Shown: positions 6,281 to 14,532 of the stretch, piece by piece
Numbering within the stretch: the stretch's first letter is position 1
Layout of the letters: the number at the start of each line of letters is the position of its first letter
Source: JBBDXS01 sp964418365
GTDB lineage: Bacteria > Chloroflexota > Dehalococcoidia > DSTF01 > RBG-16-68-14
Reading direction: 5' to 3'
Assembly (NCBI GenBank): GCA_964418365.1
Contig: CAYQLM010000041.1
Coordinates: 1-25,471 of the forward strand
Length of the DNA: 25,471 nucleotides
Notes under the pieces: model-generated
The model's database searches: none
Seen by the model: the letters and a program-made list of their open reading frames with translations, nothing else
Told to the model about the DNA's origin: nothing
Made by a program: the position numbers and the translations under genes

Positions 6281-6652
6281 ATGCAAGCACCGCAGCACAA
6301 CGAGCTCACGCCGGAAGAGCGCGACGTCATCGAGCTCAAGGGCACGGAGCCACCGTTTACCGGCGAGTACGACGCCACCTTCGAGCCCGGCACCTATGTC
6401 TGCCGGCGTTGCAACGCTTCGCTGTATCGCTCCGACGACAAGTTTGACGCACACTGCGGCTGGCCCGCTTTTGACGACGAGATTCCTGGCGCCGTGCGGC
6501 GTCTCTCCGATCCGGACGGCCACCGCATCGAGATTGAGTGCGCGGGCTGCGGCGGACACCTCGGGCACGTCTTCCTTGGAGAACGCTTCACTCCGAAGAA
6601 CACGCGGCACTGCGTGAACTCGCTCTCGATGAAGTTCGTCCCCGCCCACTGA
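6281..6652 (+). CDS. msrB: Peptide-methionine (R)-S-oxide reductase
   Basis: MsrB reduces the R-sulfoxide of methionine in oxidised proteins. The 123-residue protein has all the hallmarks: the zinc-binding pairs CRRC (Cys41/44) and CAGC (Cys87/90), the HCGWPAFDDE motif with Cys59, GHLGHVF, and the catalytic Cys111 in RHCVNSLSMKFVP. The absence of a signal peptide places it in the cytoplasm. The ATG at 6281 is chosen because the longer frame to 6146 lies inside the ABM gene. The ribosome-binding site is weak, so translational coupling to the gene 13 nt upstream is possible. Confidence 0.95.
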   Translation: MQAPQHNELTPEERDVIELKGTEPPFTGEYDATFEPGTYVCRRCNASLYRSDDKFDAHCGWPAFDDEIPGAVRRLSDPDGHRIEIECAGCGGHLGHVFLGERFTPKNTRHCVNSLSMKFVPAH

Positions 6653-6669
6653 GTCCCATTATCCACTCT

Positions 6670-9558
6670 CTACGGGCCAGCCACGCAGTACAGGTTCGGG
6701 AGGCTCGCGAAGTCGGGCGGCAGCGGCGCCGGGCATTGCGACACGTCGCCGGATTGCTCCATGGCAGCAAACACGTGATACGTCGTGCCGTCCGATAGGT
6801 ACCAGTACACGCCACCGGTCGGTTCCGCAGGCAGCGAGCCGACGACATCGAGCAGCTTGCAGCCGGCGTCGAGCTCGCGATAGCGGCAGACGCTCTGGAC
6901 GCCATCCGCGAGCGGGTACGCGCCGTTGCGATCGTGGTAGGTCTGCAGCGCGGCGGCGATCGCTGCCAGGTCGTTCCGGCGCTGTTCGTCGCGGCGGCCG
7001 GGCGCGGCAACGTCCGGCGTTGGCGTTGCGGGCGGCGTGACGGTGGGAGTCGGTGTCGGTGTGGGAGGCAGGACAATGTCCTTCGCGGCCGGAGCGGAGC
7101 TACCTGCCGGCGGAGTCGAGCCGGGCGCCGGCGTGACGCCGTACGGGGTGAGGAAGCGCTCCTGGTAGGAAGCGAGATAGACGCGCCGCTCCGGGTACGC
7201 TGCGAACAGCTCCGCGCGGCGCTCGGCCACGTCCCTCGCGATGACGACGTCGCCGTCCAACGCGGGCGAGTTCAGATCGAAGACCGATCCGTAGCAGTTC
7301 CAGACCGTGCACGGCTCGACGAGGACGAGCGCGTTCTTCAGGTGAGCGTGCTCGATGAGCTTGACCAGCCGGCCGTCCGATTGGTTGAACCCTTGCAGGC
7401 TGATCGCGTTGGGCGGCACGAAGTCCGACGACCAGGCGGCGTCGCGGCTCAGCAGCCAGCCGGAGATCGACGTGCCGATTAGAACAGCGACGAACACGTA
7501 CACGACGACGACGCCCGCCCATGCGGGGCGCTCGGCGGGGCGAATGAACAAGCCACGCAAGGGCCGCGCGGCATCCGCGAGGAGGAGCGCGGCGCGGTCC
7601 GCTCCGCGGGCGGCGACCAGCATCAGGAACGGAGCGGCCGGATACCAGTAGCGCGGGCCGTACATGATCCCGTGGCCGATGTACAGCGTGTACACGCCGA
7701 TCAGCAGCACGGCGCAGGCGAGGAAGAACCAGTCCCAGAGCTTACGGCTGGCGAGCACAAACGGCAGCAGGACGAACAGCAGGCCGATGCGCGCGGACCA
7801 GCCGTTCAGGACGAGCAACAGCAACGCCATCTGCGTCTGCTCGTTGCCGATGCCCATCGCCACGGTGTGCTTTCCGCCGAAGCCGATGTGGTTCTCGAAG
7901 CCGGCCGCCGCGTAGCCCGTGTTCAGCGCGCCGCCTCTGGTCGCGTAGTTGTACAAGAGAAACACCAGCAGCATGACGGCTCCCGCGCCGGCAAAGCCGC
8001 CGATCTGCAGCGCGCCGTTCTTGCGCTCCTCCTTGCGAACGACGTGGCTCAAGAGCACCAGGCCGAATGGCAGGACGAGGGTGATCGCCTCCAGCTGGCG
8101 CGCGTCGAACGCCAAACCGAAGAACAGCCCGCTCAGTGCGCCGAACAAAAGCGGACGCCTGTCGACTAAGAGCAGGAAGAAGAACGACGCCAGCAGGTAG
8201 AACGTCGCGGTGTTGTGGCTCATGAACTCGCTCGCCGTCATGAAGAAGAACGGCGAGGAGGCCATGAGCACCGCCGCCAGCAGCCCGACGCGAGCGCCGT
8301 ACACCTTCCGCCCGATGGCGTAGAGCAATGCCACCGAGGCGCCGCCCAGCAGCGGCGGCACCGCCCACATCGCGCCGAGCCGGGCGCCGATCGCCAGCGC
8401 GATCGGATGGCCGAACGAGTAGACGCTCGCCCACTTGCCGTGCTGGACGATGATGAACGGCGGCGTTTCGAAGTCGAACACCTGCGAAACGGGCGGCGGC
8501 GACCCGAACAGGCGGCCGGACGCCAGCATCTTCGCCTGGAAGACGTAGGTGACGGAGTCCTGCACGTGCGCCATGCGCTGCGTGTACGCGCTGATCAGGA
8601 AGAGCGCAACACCGAACGCGCCCGCCGCGACGGCGCCCGCAACGAGCCACGGTAGCCGTCCGAGATCATCGGGCCGATCCGTGAGGGCGCGCGGAAGGCG
8701 AATGCGGTCGAGCGGCACGAACTGCAGCGCCGCGACAGCGACAAACGCCAGCGCGAGGAGCGCGAAGATCAGCAAGTACGGCCGCAGCACCATCGCGACC
8801 ATCGATTTGATCGTCTCATCCCGGGCGGGTGCGATGACGCCGCCCGGCGCGCGCGCGACCACATCACCGTTGCTGATGAGCGCCAGGCCGGTGTCGACTT
8901 GGCGAAAGGGACGCAGGCTGAACACGACGCCCGTGCGGCTATCCTGCGCGCGCAGCAGCACGGCCGCGCCCACGATGTTCTTGTACTGGAGATCGACGGC
9001 GTAGTCGGTCCAGGACCGGCCGGGCAGGAAGAGCGTCCCATCGCCATTGATGCCGGCGACGCCGTCGTGGCTGACGTAGGGGCCCGCGACCGTCCAGCGC
9101 TGCTCGTAGCCGGACGAGAAGTCGTCTTGGAAGAGGAGCCGGCCGCTCTGGAGATCGGTGACGCGCACCCAGTCGATGCCTCTGGGCTCGGGCAGGCTGG
9201 GAATGGTGGCCGTGTTGAGGATAGCGAGCGCCAGGCTCCCCTGCGCGGGCGCTTCGAACGTCGCGCGGGCCTTCAGCTCGCCGTCAACGTACCCCGCAAA
9301 CTGGTTGCCGCGCGCTTCGACGCGGACGCGTATCGTTTGGCCGCCGCGGCTCCACAGATAGCCTGCCAGCAACACGGCGTTGACGAGCACGAAGACCGCG
9401 ACAGTCAGCCGCACGGCCGGCGACATGTCGCGCAGGCGAGCAGCGATCGGCCGCCGCCACCCATCGACGGCGGGTTCAAGGACGGGCGGTGGAGGCGCCT
9501 CGGGGGGAGCTGGCGGCTCGGCTAGCGGGCCGAAGGGTCCGTCTTGGGCTTCTGGCAC
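6670..9558 (-). CDS. Large ArnT/PMT-type membrane glycosyltransferase with C-terminal pseudopilin-like domain
   Basis: 962 residues with an uncommon domain order. A Pro-rich cytoplasmic start is followed by one helix (about 48-68). Next is a beta-rich extracytoplasmic domain (about 75-245; LLFQDDFSSGYEQRW, then YAVDLQYKN) like concanavalin/LamG-type domains. A polytopic glycosyltransferase region (about 255-680) follows, with QDSVTYVFQAKMLASG, FEAP-like FETPPFIIVQHGKW, SEFMSHNTATFYLL and YGPRYWYPAAPFLML. After a soluble segment and a PTPTPTPTVTPPATPTP linker comes a GspG-like domain (about 855-962; AAIAAALQTYHDRNGAYPL and GVYWYLSDGTTYHVFA) without the usual hydrophobic pilin helix. It probably transfers sugar from a polyprenyl carrier at the membrane. 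The start is GTG with a -10-like TACAAT only 9 nt upstream, suggesting a leaderless transcript. Confidence 0.82.
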   Translation of the reverse strand: MPEAQDGPFGPLAEPPAPPEAPPPPVLEPAVDGWRRPIAARLRDMSPAVRLTVAVFVLVNAVLLAGYLWSRGGQTIRVRVEARGNQFAGYVDGELKARATFEAPAQGSLALAILNTATIPSLPEPRGIDWVRVTDLQSGRLLFQDDFSSGYEQRWTVAGPYVSHDGVAGINGDGTLFLPGRSWTDYAVDLQYKNIVGAAVLLRAQDSRTGVVFSLRPFRQVDTGLALISNGDVVARAPGGVIAPARDETIKSMVAMVLRPYLLIFALLALAFVAVAALQFVPLDRIRLPRALTDRPDDLGRLPWLVAGAVAAGAFGVALFLISAYTQRMAHVQDSVTYVFQAKMLASGRLFGSPPPVSQVFDFETPPFIIVQHGKWASVYSFGHPIALAIGARLGAMWAVPPLLGGASVALLYAIGRKVYGARVGLLAAVLMASSPFFFMTASEFMSHNTATFYLLASFFFLLLVDRRPLLFGALSGLFFGLAFDARQLEAITLVLPFGLVLLSHVVRKEERKNGALQIGGFAGAGAVMLLVFLLYNYATRGGALNTGYAAAGFENHIGFGGKHTVAMGIGNEQTQMALLLLVLNGWSARIGLLFVLLPFVLASRKLWDWFFLACAVLLIGVYTLYIGHGIMYGPRYWYPAAPFLMLVAARGADRAALLLADAARPLRGLFIRPAERPAWAGVVVVYVFVAVLIGTSISGWLLSRDAAWSSDFVPPNAISLQGFNQSDGRLVKLIEHAHLKNALVLVEPCTVWNCYGSVFDLNSPALDGDVVIARDVAERRAELFAAYPERRVYLASYQERFLTPYGVTPAPGSTPPAGSSAPAAKDIVLPPTPTPTPTVTPPATPTPDVAAPGRRDEQRRNDLAAIAAALQTYHDRNGAYPLADGVQSVCRYRELDAGCKLLDVVGSLPAEPTGGVYWYLSDGTTYHVFAAMEQSGDVSQCPAPLPPDFASLPNLYCVAGP

Positions 9559-9567
9559 AACGAGCGG

Positions 9568-9573
9568 ATTGTA
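9568..9573 (-). promoter_or_regulatory. Probable -10 element of the large glycosyltransferase gene
   Basis: TACAAT on the minus strand, 9 nt before the GTG start at 9558. This is consistent with a nearly leaderless mRNA. No clear -35 is seen. Confidence 0.35.
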
Positions 9574-9635
9574 GCAGGTGGCGTCGCTTAGCCCAGGCGC
9601 GCCAGTGCTAGGAGCCCAGGCGACAGAGCTATCGG

Positions 9636-9651
9636 GCGTTCAATTGAACGC
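9636..9651. repeat. 16-bp palindrome (AATT-core repeat), copy 1
   Basis: GCGTTCAATTGAACGC, followed by YCCTACATT. The same core lies in the longer palindrome at 10747-10776, and homology continues on the same side in both places. Confidence 0.8.
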
Positions 9652-9653
9652 TC

Positions 9654-9761
9654 CTACATTTGCGGCGCGGTCTGACCGTAGTGGTAAAGGACGTTGAGCA
9701 TATCGGCGATGGTTACTGCTCCAGCAAATGACGGCCGCTTGTCGCGCGTAGGACACGCCAT
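9654..9761 (-). pseudogene. Possible remnant of a dockerin-type C-terminus
   Basis: The minus strand reads GAVTIADMLNVLYHYGQ then TAPQM and a stop. This resembles the second half of a dockerin repeat (compare RIDDILEIARQYGHDCP at the end of the neighbouring gene). Upstream the frame is open but has no recognisable domain. HYGQTAP followed by a stop recurs at about 10785-10809 in the same orientation relative to the palindrome. The remainder of 9762-9882 shows nothing else that I recognise. Confidence 0.4.
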
Positions 9762-9882
9762 GTTTCCATAATGTGCGCTGTTTGCCGGCTCGAAAGGCAC
9801 CCCGGGTGAAGGCTGAGGCGCCTTGGTGTTGCCGCCGAGCGTGGCGCAACAGCACGCGCTTCCTGGTGATAGAAGGAGCCTC

Positions 9883-9910
9883 TTGACAACGCGCCTGTCG
9901 GGCGTATACT
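9883..9910 (+). promoter_or_regulatory. Strong sigma-70-type promoter of the double-dockerin gene
   Basis: A perfect -35 TTGACA (9883-9888), a 16-nt spacer and -10 TATACT (9905-9910). Transcription would start near 9917, giving a leader of about 58 nt. This is the best -35 match in the window. Confidence 0.85.
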
Positions 9911-9974
9911 TGGTTCGTCTTCCTTGTCCCGGTGGATCGCGAAGGGCGCTTATTTCGCGGAGGAGGGACCGCAG

Positions 9975-10652
9975 ATGACCACGAGATGTAAGCTTGTTGC
10001 AGGTCGCATCGCACGCCTCCTGCTTCTCGTAGCAGCGTTCAGCTTCATGGCGTGGCTGACGGGCGGTCCAGCAGGACGCTCATTCGCGACTCATGCGATG
10101 CCGTGCTCAGATGTCGACGGTGACAGGACAGTGTCGAAGATCGACGCGGACATTGAGTCCACGTACTTCATGCTAACCGTCCCGCCTGCTCCAGCGGCGG
10201 CCGACATGAACGCGAGCGGGACTATCACCGTATTCGATATCGCGGCTGTTGCCGGCAATATCCAGCTCTACACGCTGTGCCAGGACACGCCGTTCACCTG
10301 GAACGGTGGCGTTCCGCCCGCCAGCGGATCAGGAACGTACGGCCCCGATACGGATGGCGATGGCTGCCCGGACGTCGACGAAGGCGGGGTAGCGGCTAAC
10401 CAGGGCGGCGTGCGCGACTATCTCAATCCGTGGGACTACTTCAACCCGACCGGCGACGGCCAGAACCGCGTCGACGATATCCTGATAGTGCACAACCTTT
10501 ACAACAAGGACGCGGGCGACGCGGGCTACAGCACGGTGTATGACCGCACGTCCGTCGGACCGAACCAATGGAACCTAGGGCCGCCGAACGGGCAGATCCG
10601 CATCGACGACATCCTCGAAATCGCCAGGCAATACGGCCACGACTGCCCGTAG
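9975..10652 (+). CDS. Secreted double-dockerin protein
   Basis: 225 residues. A signal peptide (basic start, then LLLLVAAFSFMAWLTGG, cleavage probably near SFATHA) is followed by two EF-hand-like dockerin modules and almost nothing else. The first has DVDGDRTVSKIDADIESTYF and MNASGTITVFDIAAVAGNIQ. The second has NPTGDGQNRVDDILIVHNLY and NGQIRIDDILEIARQYG. Between them is a Ca-binding-like DTDGDGCPDVDEGG of the thrombospondin-type-3 kind. Such modules bind calcium and dock to cohesins; no cohesin is visible here and no enzyme domain is attached, so it may be an adaptor or a surface protein. Start choice is firm: AGGAGGG lies 7-8 nt before the ATG. A strong promoter precedes it, so high expression is likely. 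Confidence 0.85.
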   Translation: MTTRCKLVAGRIARLLLLVAAFSFMAWLTGGPAGRSFATHAMPCSDVDGDRTVSKIDADIESTYFMLTVPPAPAAADMNASGTITVFDIAAVAGNIQLYTLCQDTPFTWNGGVPPASGSGTYGPDTDGDGCPDVDEGGVAANQGGVRDYLNPWDYFNPTGDGQNRVDDILIVHNLYNKDAGDAGYSTVYDRTSVGPNQWNLGPPNGQIRIDDILEIARQYGHDCP

Positions 10653-10714
10653 CCTGCACGGTGATGTCATAGTGTGCGGCGAGCGAGTCGTGGCGGGAAC
10701 GCCACCCTCTTGCG

Positions 10715-10745
10715 GCCTAGCCAAGTAATACAGGTTCGGAACCTT
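10715..10745 (-). pseudogene. Short remnant resembling the 3' end of the large glycosyltransferase gene
   Basis: The minus strand reads VPNLYYLA, matching LPNLYCVA at the very end of the 6670-9558 gene. About 19 of 23 bases agree. It is too short to be certain. The rest of 10653-10842 holds the palindrome at 10747 and no gene. Confidence 0.3.
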
Positions 10746-10746
10746 C

Positions 10747-10776
10747 TGTAGGGGCGTTCAATTGAACGCCCCTACA
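10747..10776. repeat. 30-bp perfect palindrome (AATT-core repeat), copy 2
   Basis: TGTAGGGGCGTTCAA is followed directly by its reverse complement. It shares its core and the flank CCTACATT with the palindrome at 9636-9651. It is the longest perfect palindrome I found in the window. Confidence 0.9.
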
Positions 10777-10829
10777 TTGATCCGTCACGGTGCCGTTTGT
10801 CCGTAGTGATGGCGTGAGCGGCGTTCGTC

Positions 10830-10835
10830 TACAAT
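10830..10835 (+). promoter_or_regulatory. Probable -10 element of the TPR gene
   Basis: TACAAT ends 7 nt before the ATG at 10843 and overlaps an upstream in-frame ATG (10834), which is therefore an unlikely start. It suggests a leaderless transcript. Confidence 0.4.
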
Positions 10836-10842
10836 GTTTCCC

Positions 10843-12276
10843 ATGACCACCACATCCGCGTTTGCGGAGCACTGCGAGGCCGCGTGGCGCGCGTACGACG
10901 CGACGCTCTGGCAGGACGCCGTGCCCGAGCTCGAGGCGGCGCTGTCGCTCATCGCCGCTGGCGATGCGCCGGCGGACGGCGAGGCGGCGCTGCTCACGCA
11001 GCTCGGCGCGTGCTACTGGAACCTGGCCGAGGCGCGCACGGCCTGGCGCACGCTCCGCCGCGCGATCGCGCTGTGCCGCGAGCGCGGCGACAACGTCGGG
11101 ATGGCGCGCGCGACCATGGAGATCCTGCGCATCTGGGGCCCGCCCGACCGCCATCGCGCGATGGCGGAGGAGGCGCTCGCCGCGCTCGGCGACGCCGACC
11201 CCTACCTGCGCGCGAACCTGATCCTCCGTCGCGTCTGGTATGACGACGACGACTTCAACGAGGTGTTTGCGGAAGCGATGGCGATCGCGGAGCGGTACAA
11301 CTTCGAGGACCTGCTCGCCACGCGCAAGCAGCTCGAGAGCCGCCGCGCGTTCGACGAAGGCCGCATCGACGACGGGCTTGCGCTGAACGACGAGACGCAC
11401 GCGACGTTTGCCCGCTTCGGCAAGCACGACCAGGCCTCGGGCGTGCTGCGGGGCGCCGGCTTCGTCACGATGGCCTACGGGCGGCTCGACCAGGGCGCGG
11501 AGGTCTCGCGACGCGCCTACGAATACGCGCGCGACGTCCATTTGCTCTTCAGCGAATCGCTGCCGCTGACGGACCTCGCGGGCGAGGCGTTCGCGCGCGC
11601 GGAGTACGATCGCTGCCTTGAGCTGGTCGCCCTGCTGCCGAACACGACGGACTTTCGCGGCGATCTCTACAAGATGTGGATCACGGAGCTGCGCGGCGAC
11701 GTGGACGAGGCGGTCCGCCAGATGGTCGACCCCGATCGCGCGGGCGGCGCGCCGACGGCGCTCTCGCAGACGCACTGCGCGAACGCCGGCGTCCTCTTCC
11801 ACGCCGGCAACGAACGCGCGGCGACACGAGAGCTGAACGCCTGGGCCGACCTCGCACGGCAGTTCAATAGCTGGCTCGACGAGCTGCCGCCCGTCGCCGA
11901 TTGCCTCGTGGCGCTCGGCGAGCAATCACTTGTCGAAGAAGTGCAGGCACGATTCGATTTCTTCGCCGGCAAGCCTACGGCTATGTATTACTGCACGCTC
12001 CAGGGACGCGCGCTGCACCCGGCCCACGGCATGGTCTCGCTGCGCCTCGGCCGTATCGATGAGGCGGAGCGCGCGTATCGCGACGGTCTGGCCTGGTGCG
12101 AGCGCGAGCGCGTGCCGGTCGATGCCGGGCTCTGCCACGTCGGGCTGGCGGACATCGCGCGATCGAAGGGAGCTGAGGAAGAAGCGCGCGAGCACCTGCG
12201 GGCGGCGGCTTCGCTGTTCGAGCAGCACAATGCGAGGTTGTGGCTCAAACGGCTCATCGAGCCGCGGCGCTTGTAG
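10843..12276 (+). CDS. TPR-repeat protein
   Basis: About 477 residues, almost entirely paired helices with TPR-like periodicity. Clear units are QLGACYWNLAEARTAWRTLR (RAIAL follows), SLRLGRIDEAERAYRDGLAW and GLADIARSKGAEEEAREHLR. The C-terminus (ASLFEQHNARLWLKRL) is of the type seen at the ends of large TPR-containing ATPase/cyclase regulators, but no nucleotide-binding or DNA-binding domain is present, so it is probably a stand-alone scaffold. There is no signal peptide or membrane segment. The start at ATG 10843 is preferred over 10834, which lies inside the -10 hexamer. A degraded copy of its last 45 codons lies at 14533-14677, beyond the convergent glycosyltransferase gene. Confidence 0.78.
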   Translation: MTTTSAFAEHCEAAWRAYDATLWQDAVPELEAALSLIAAGDAPADGEAALLTQLGACYWNLAEARTAWRTLRRAIALCRERGDNVGMARATMEILRIWGPPDRHRAMAEEALAALGDADPYLRANLILRRVWYDDDDFNEVFAEAMAIAERYNFEDLLATRKQLESRRAFDEGRIDDGLALNDETHATFARFGKHDQASGVLRGAGFVTMAYGRLDQGAEVSRRAYEYARDVHLLFSESLPLTDLAGEAFARAEYDRCLELVALLPNTTDFRGDLYKMWITELRGDVDEAVRQMVDPDRAGGAPTALSQTHCANAGVLFHAGNERAATRELNAWADLARQFNSWLDELPPVADCLVALGEQSLVEEVQARFDFFAGKPTAMYYCTLQGRALHPAHGMVSLRLGRIDEAERAYRDGLAWCERERVPVDAGLCHVGLADIARSKGAEEEAREHLRAAASLFEQHNARLWLKRLIEPRRL

Positions 12277-12339
12277 AGGCGACTATCTGTTGCCCGCGCC
12301 TACTCGCTCTTACCGAAGAACCAGATGCAGTCAATCGCA

Positions 12340-14481
12340 CTAGCGTAATGCGACGCGCCGAACGATGAGGGGATTCGAATCGGATGTGGGGAGGCAGACG
12401 TCCTGACCGGGTTTTGCAACGGCTGTGCCATCCTCCCACGAGTGGCCCCGCAGGCTCGTGAAGTCCACGACGACGTCGCCCGCGGGCGCCGGCTCGATCG
12501 GAGTCACACAAGCGCCCCCGCCGATGTTCTCAAGGAATCCATCCGGTCTCAGGAACCACCGCCGCGCCTGGTCGGCGCTGGACCGCTGCGCATCGACGCG
12601 GACGAGTTCGTAGCGTCGCATCTCGAGCGTGCGGACCGTGACGCCAGAAGTCAGATAGAACACACCGGCCAAGTCGGCTCCTTTCCGCACCGGAAAATCG
12701 ATAGCCTTCCACTCACCTGTGCCGTCTATGGACACCTGTTGGAGCGTATCGCGAGCTCCCGTGGCATCGAGCCCTCCAAGCGTAAACGATGGCGGCCCCC
12801 GATCGAGGTATTCAATGTGGATGCTGTAGTCGTCATCCACACCATTGGCATGGTCCAGATCAGAAGGCGACATGAGCCAGAAGAAGGTCGTGTCAGACGC
12901 GGTTTGGAGCAGGCCGTCGGCCGTAATTATCCAGGCACCGGGAGGCTGGTACCCACCAAACACGCCGACGTTATACTCCGTCGTCGTGAGCGGGTGCAGC
13001 TGGTAGAGGGTAATCCCGTACGTATAATTGTGAAGCACATCGACACGGAAGGACGAGCGTAGCCCAGGGAGCAACATGTGACCGCTTGACCCCTGGAGGA
13101 CGAGCAGGGTCTCGTCATCTACCGAGCGACGCAGGATGGGGACGAAGCCGTCCGTCATCTGCTGAAAAGTCGCCGACGAGAGCCGCGTGAGGGCAGCGGC
13201 GTCCTCGCCGTAATACTCCAGTGACCTGCCTTGGGAGCCTGGCGCGATGACAACGGGCCGTTCCTTGAGGTCGGCCGCCACAGCTCGCCAGTCCTGCCGT
13301 GATGGCATTTGATAGAACTGGTCGACACTTATGTTCATGAGAACGAGCATTGCGATCCCGCCCAGGAAGACGGCGGTGTATCCCACGGGCGCGAACCTCG
13401 CCAAACGCCGAGAAAGCGCCGTCGCCTCGACGAAGCCGAGCGCTGTGACGAATACCAGGCCGGGAATGTACGGCGCCACCTGCCGCGTGTCAAACACCGG
13501 TTCCAACCACATCGAGACCAAGATCTGCCCGACCGGCACCAAGGCGATCGCTCCGACCGACAGCGCGCGCGGGTCCCGCCAACGCTTCGCCAGTCCGTAG
13601 AGGCCAAGCAGCAGTAGCGGCAGGACGAGCGCCAGCCAGGCGCCCTTGGCCTCGTCCAGACCCAACACTGAGCGGGCGGTCTTCGTCACGAGAGCCACGC
13701 TCACTTGCGGATAGCCTCCGGTGCCTCCCGGGCTCGGGTGCGCGAGAAAGGTGGACCACCAGGGAATGTACGCTAGGACAAGCACGGCTACCAGGACCAG
13801 ACCCGCGACCAAGATCCACGCGTTTCGCTTCCGGACCAGCCGGTCCACGCCGTACACGGCGAAGACCAGCCCTTGGGCCTCAACAGCAATGAAGCCGCTG
13901 TAGTGGGTGTAGATGAGGCCGGCGGCGAGCGTGGCGTATGCGGCGAAGCGCCAAACCGAAGGCTTAACGATGAAGCCCGCCAGGGCGACGGAAGACGCCA
14001 GACTGAGAAGGCCGAGGAGCGCGTACATACGCGCCTCCTGGCTGGCGGCCAGATACACGCTATTGGCGAGCAGCAACAGAGAGGCGGGAAGAGCCAGGAG
14101 CCGGCCGCCGACCCGCCAGGCGACCACGGCGAGAAGGACGACCGTTGCGGCACCGGAGATAGCCGATGGCGCCCGCAGCGAAGCCTCGGAGTTGCCGGCC
14201 AGCTGTACCCAATAGTGAAGAACGCCGTAGTAGAACGGAGGATGAACGTCGTGAGCTGTACGATCAAACATATCCGCCAGCGAGACGTTAGCGAATTGCC
14301 AGCTTATCACTTCGTCGAGCCACAGACTCTTGCGATCGATCGCCCAGAAGCGGGTGAATAGCGCCAGGATGGACACAAGGCACAGGCCCACCACGGCTGC
14401 CTGCTCCTTCGACAACAGAAGATTCAGCCGCCGATGCAGATCCGCTGCAACGCTGCGCCAGTACGCAGCACCCTCCGGCAC
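12340..14481 (-). CDS. ArnT/PMT-family (GT39-like) membrane glycosyltransferase
   Basis: 713 residues. The first 430 are polytopic and carry family hallmarks: LWLDEVISWQFA with the acidic pair in the first periplasmic loop, HDVHPPFYYGVLHYWVQLAG, SEASLRAPSAI and ASQEARMYALLGLL, then THYSGFIAVEAQG. The last 280 residues are soluble and beta-rich (WLMSPSDLDH, WKAIDFPVRKGADLAG), probably extracytoplasmic, with no family recognised. Members move a sugar from a polyprenyl-phosphate donor to lipid or protein outside the membrane; the acceptor is unknown. The GTG start follows a -10-like TAGAAT (14493-14488) by 6 nt, again suggesting a leaderless mRNA. The gene lies between the intact TPR gene and its ghost copy, and looks somewhat less G+C-rich than the TPR gene. 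Confidence 0.85.
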   Translation of the reverse strand: MPEGAAYWRSVAADLHRRLNLLLSKEQAAVVGLCLVSILALFTRFWAIDRKSLWLDEVISWQFANVSLADMFDRTAHDVHPPFYYGVLHYWVQLAGNSEASLRAPSAISGAATVVLLAVVAWRVGGRLLALPASLLLLANSVYLAASQEARMYALLGLLSLASSVALAGFIVKPSVWRFAAYATLAAGLIYTHYSGFIAVEAQGLVFAVYGVDRLVRKRNAWILVAGLVLVAVLVLAYIPWWSTFLAHPSPGGTGGYPQVSVALVTKTARSVLGLDEAKGAWLALVLPLLLLGLYGLAKRWRDPRALSVGAIALVPVGQILVSMWLEPVFDTRQVAPYIPGLVFVTALGFVEATALSRRLARFAPVGYTAVFLGGIAMLVLMNISVDQFYQMPSRQDWRAVAADLKERPVVIAPGSQGRSLEYYGEDAAALTRLSSATFQQMTDGFVPILRRSVDDETLLVLQGSSGHMLLPGLRSSFRVDVLHNYTYGITLYQLHPLTTTEYNVGVFGGYQPPGAWIITADGLLQTASDTTFFWLMSPSDLDHANGVDDDYSIHIEYLDRGPPSFTLGGLDATGARDTLQQVSIDGTGEWKAIDFPVRKGADLAGVFYLTSGVTVRTLEMRRYELVRVDAQRSSADQARRWFLRPDGFLENIGGGACVTPIEPAPAGDVVVDFTSLRGHSWEDGTAVAKPGQDVCLPTSDSNPLIVRRVALR

Positions 14482-14532
14482 CCGTCTATTCTACAGAGTC
14501 TGGAGCTGTTCACGGCCACATACAGCTTCCTC

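Noticed and set aside
9661..9882. A structured riboswitch ahead of the double-dockerin gene
   Set aside because: Some inverted repeats are present, but I could not match any riboswitch core, and the strong promoter lies downstream of this stretch, so it would not be in the leader.
9640..10014. A 124-codon minus-strand frame upstream of the double-dockerin gene
   Set aside because: It covers that gene's strong promoter and ribosome-binding site and has no recognisable domain.
10717..11925. A 402-codon open frame on the minus strand
   Set aside because: It is antisense to the TPR gene, which has clear repeat units and a paralogous remnant. The antisense protein is Arg/Ala-rich with no domain, typical of a shadow frame in G+C-rich DNA.
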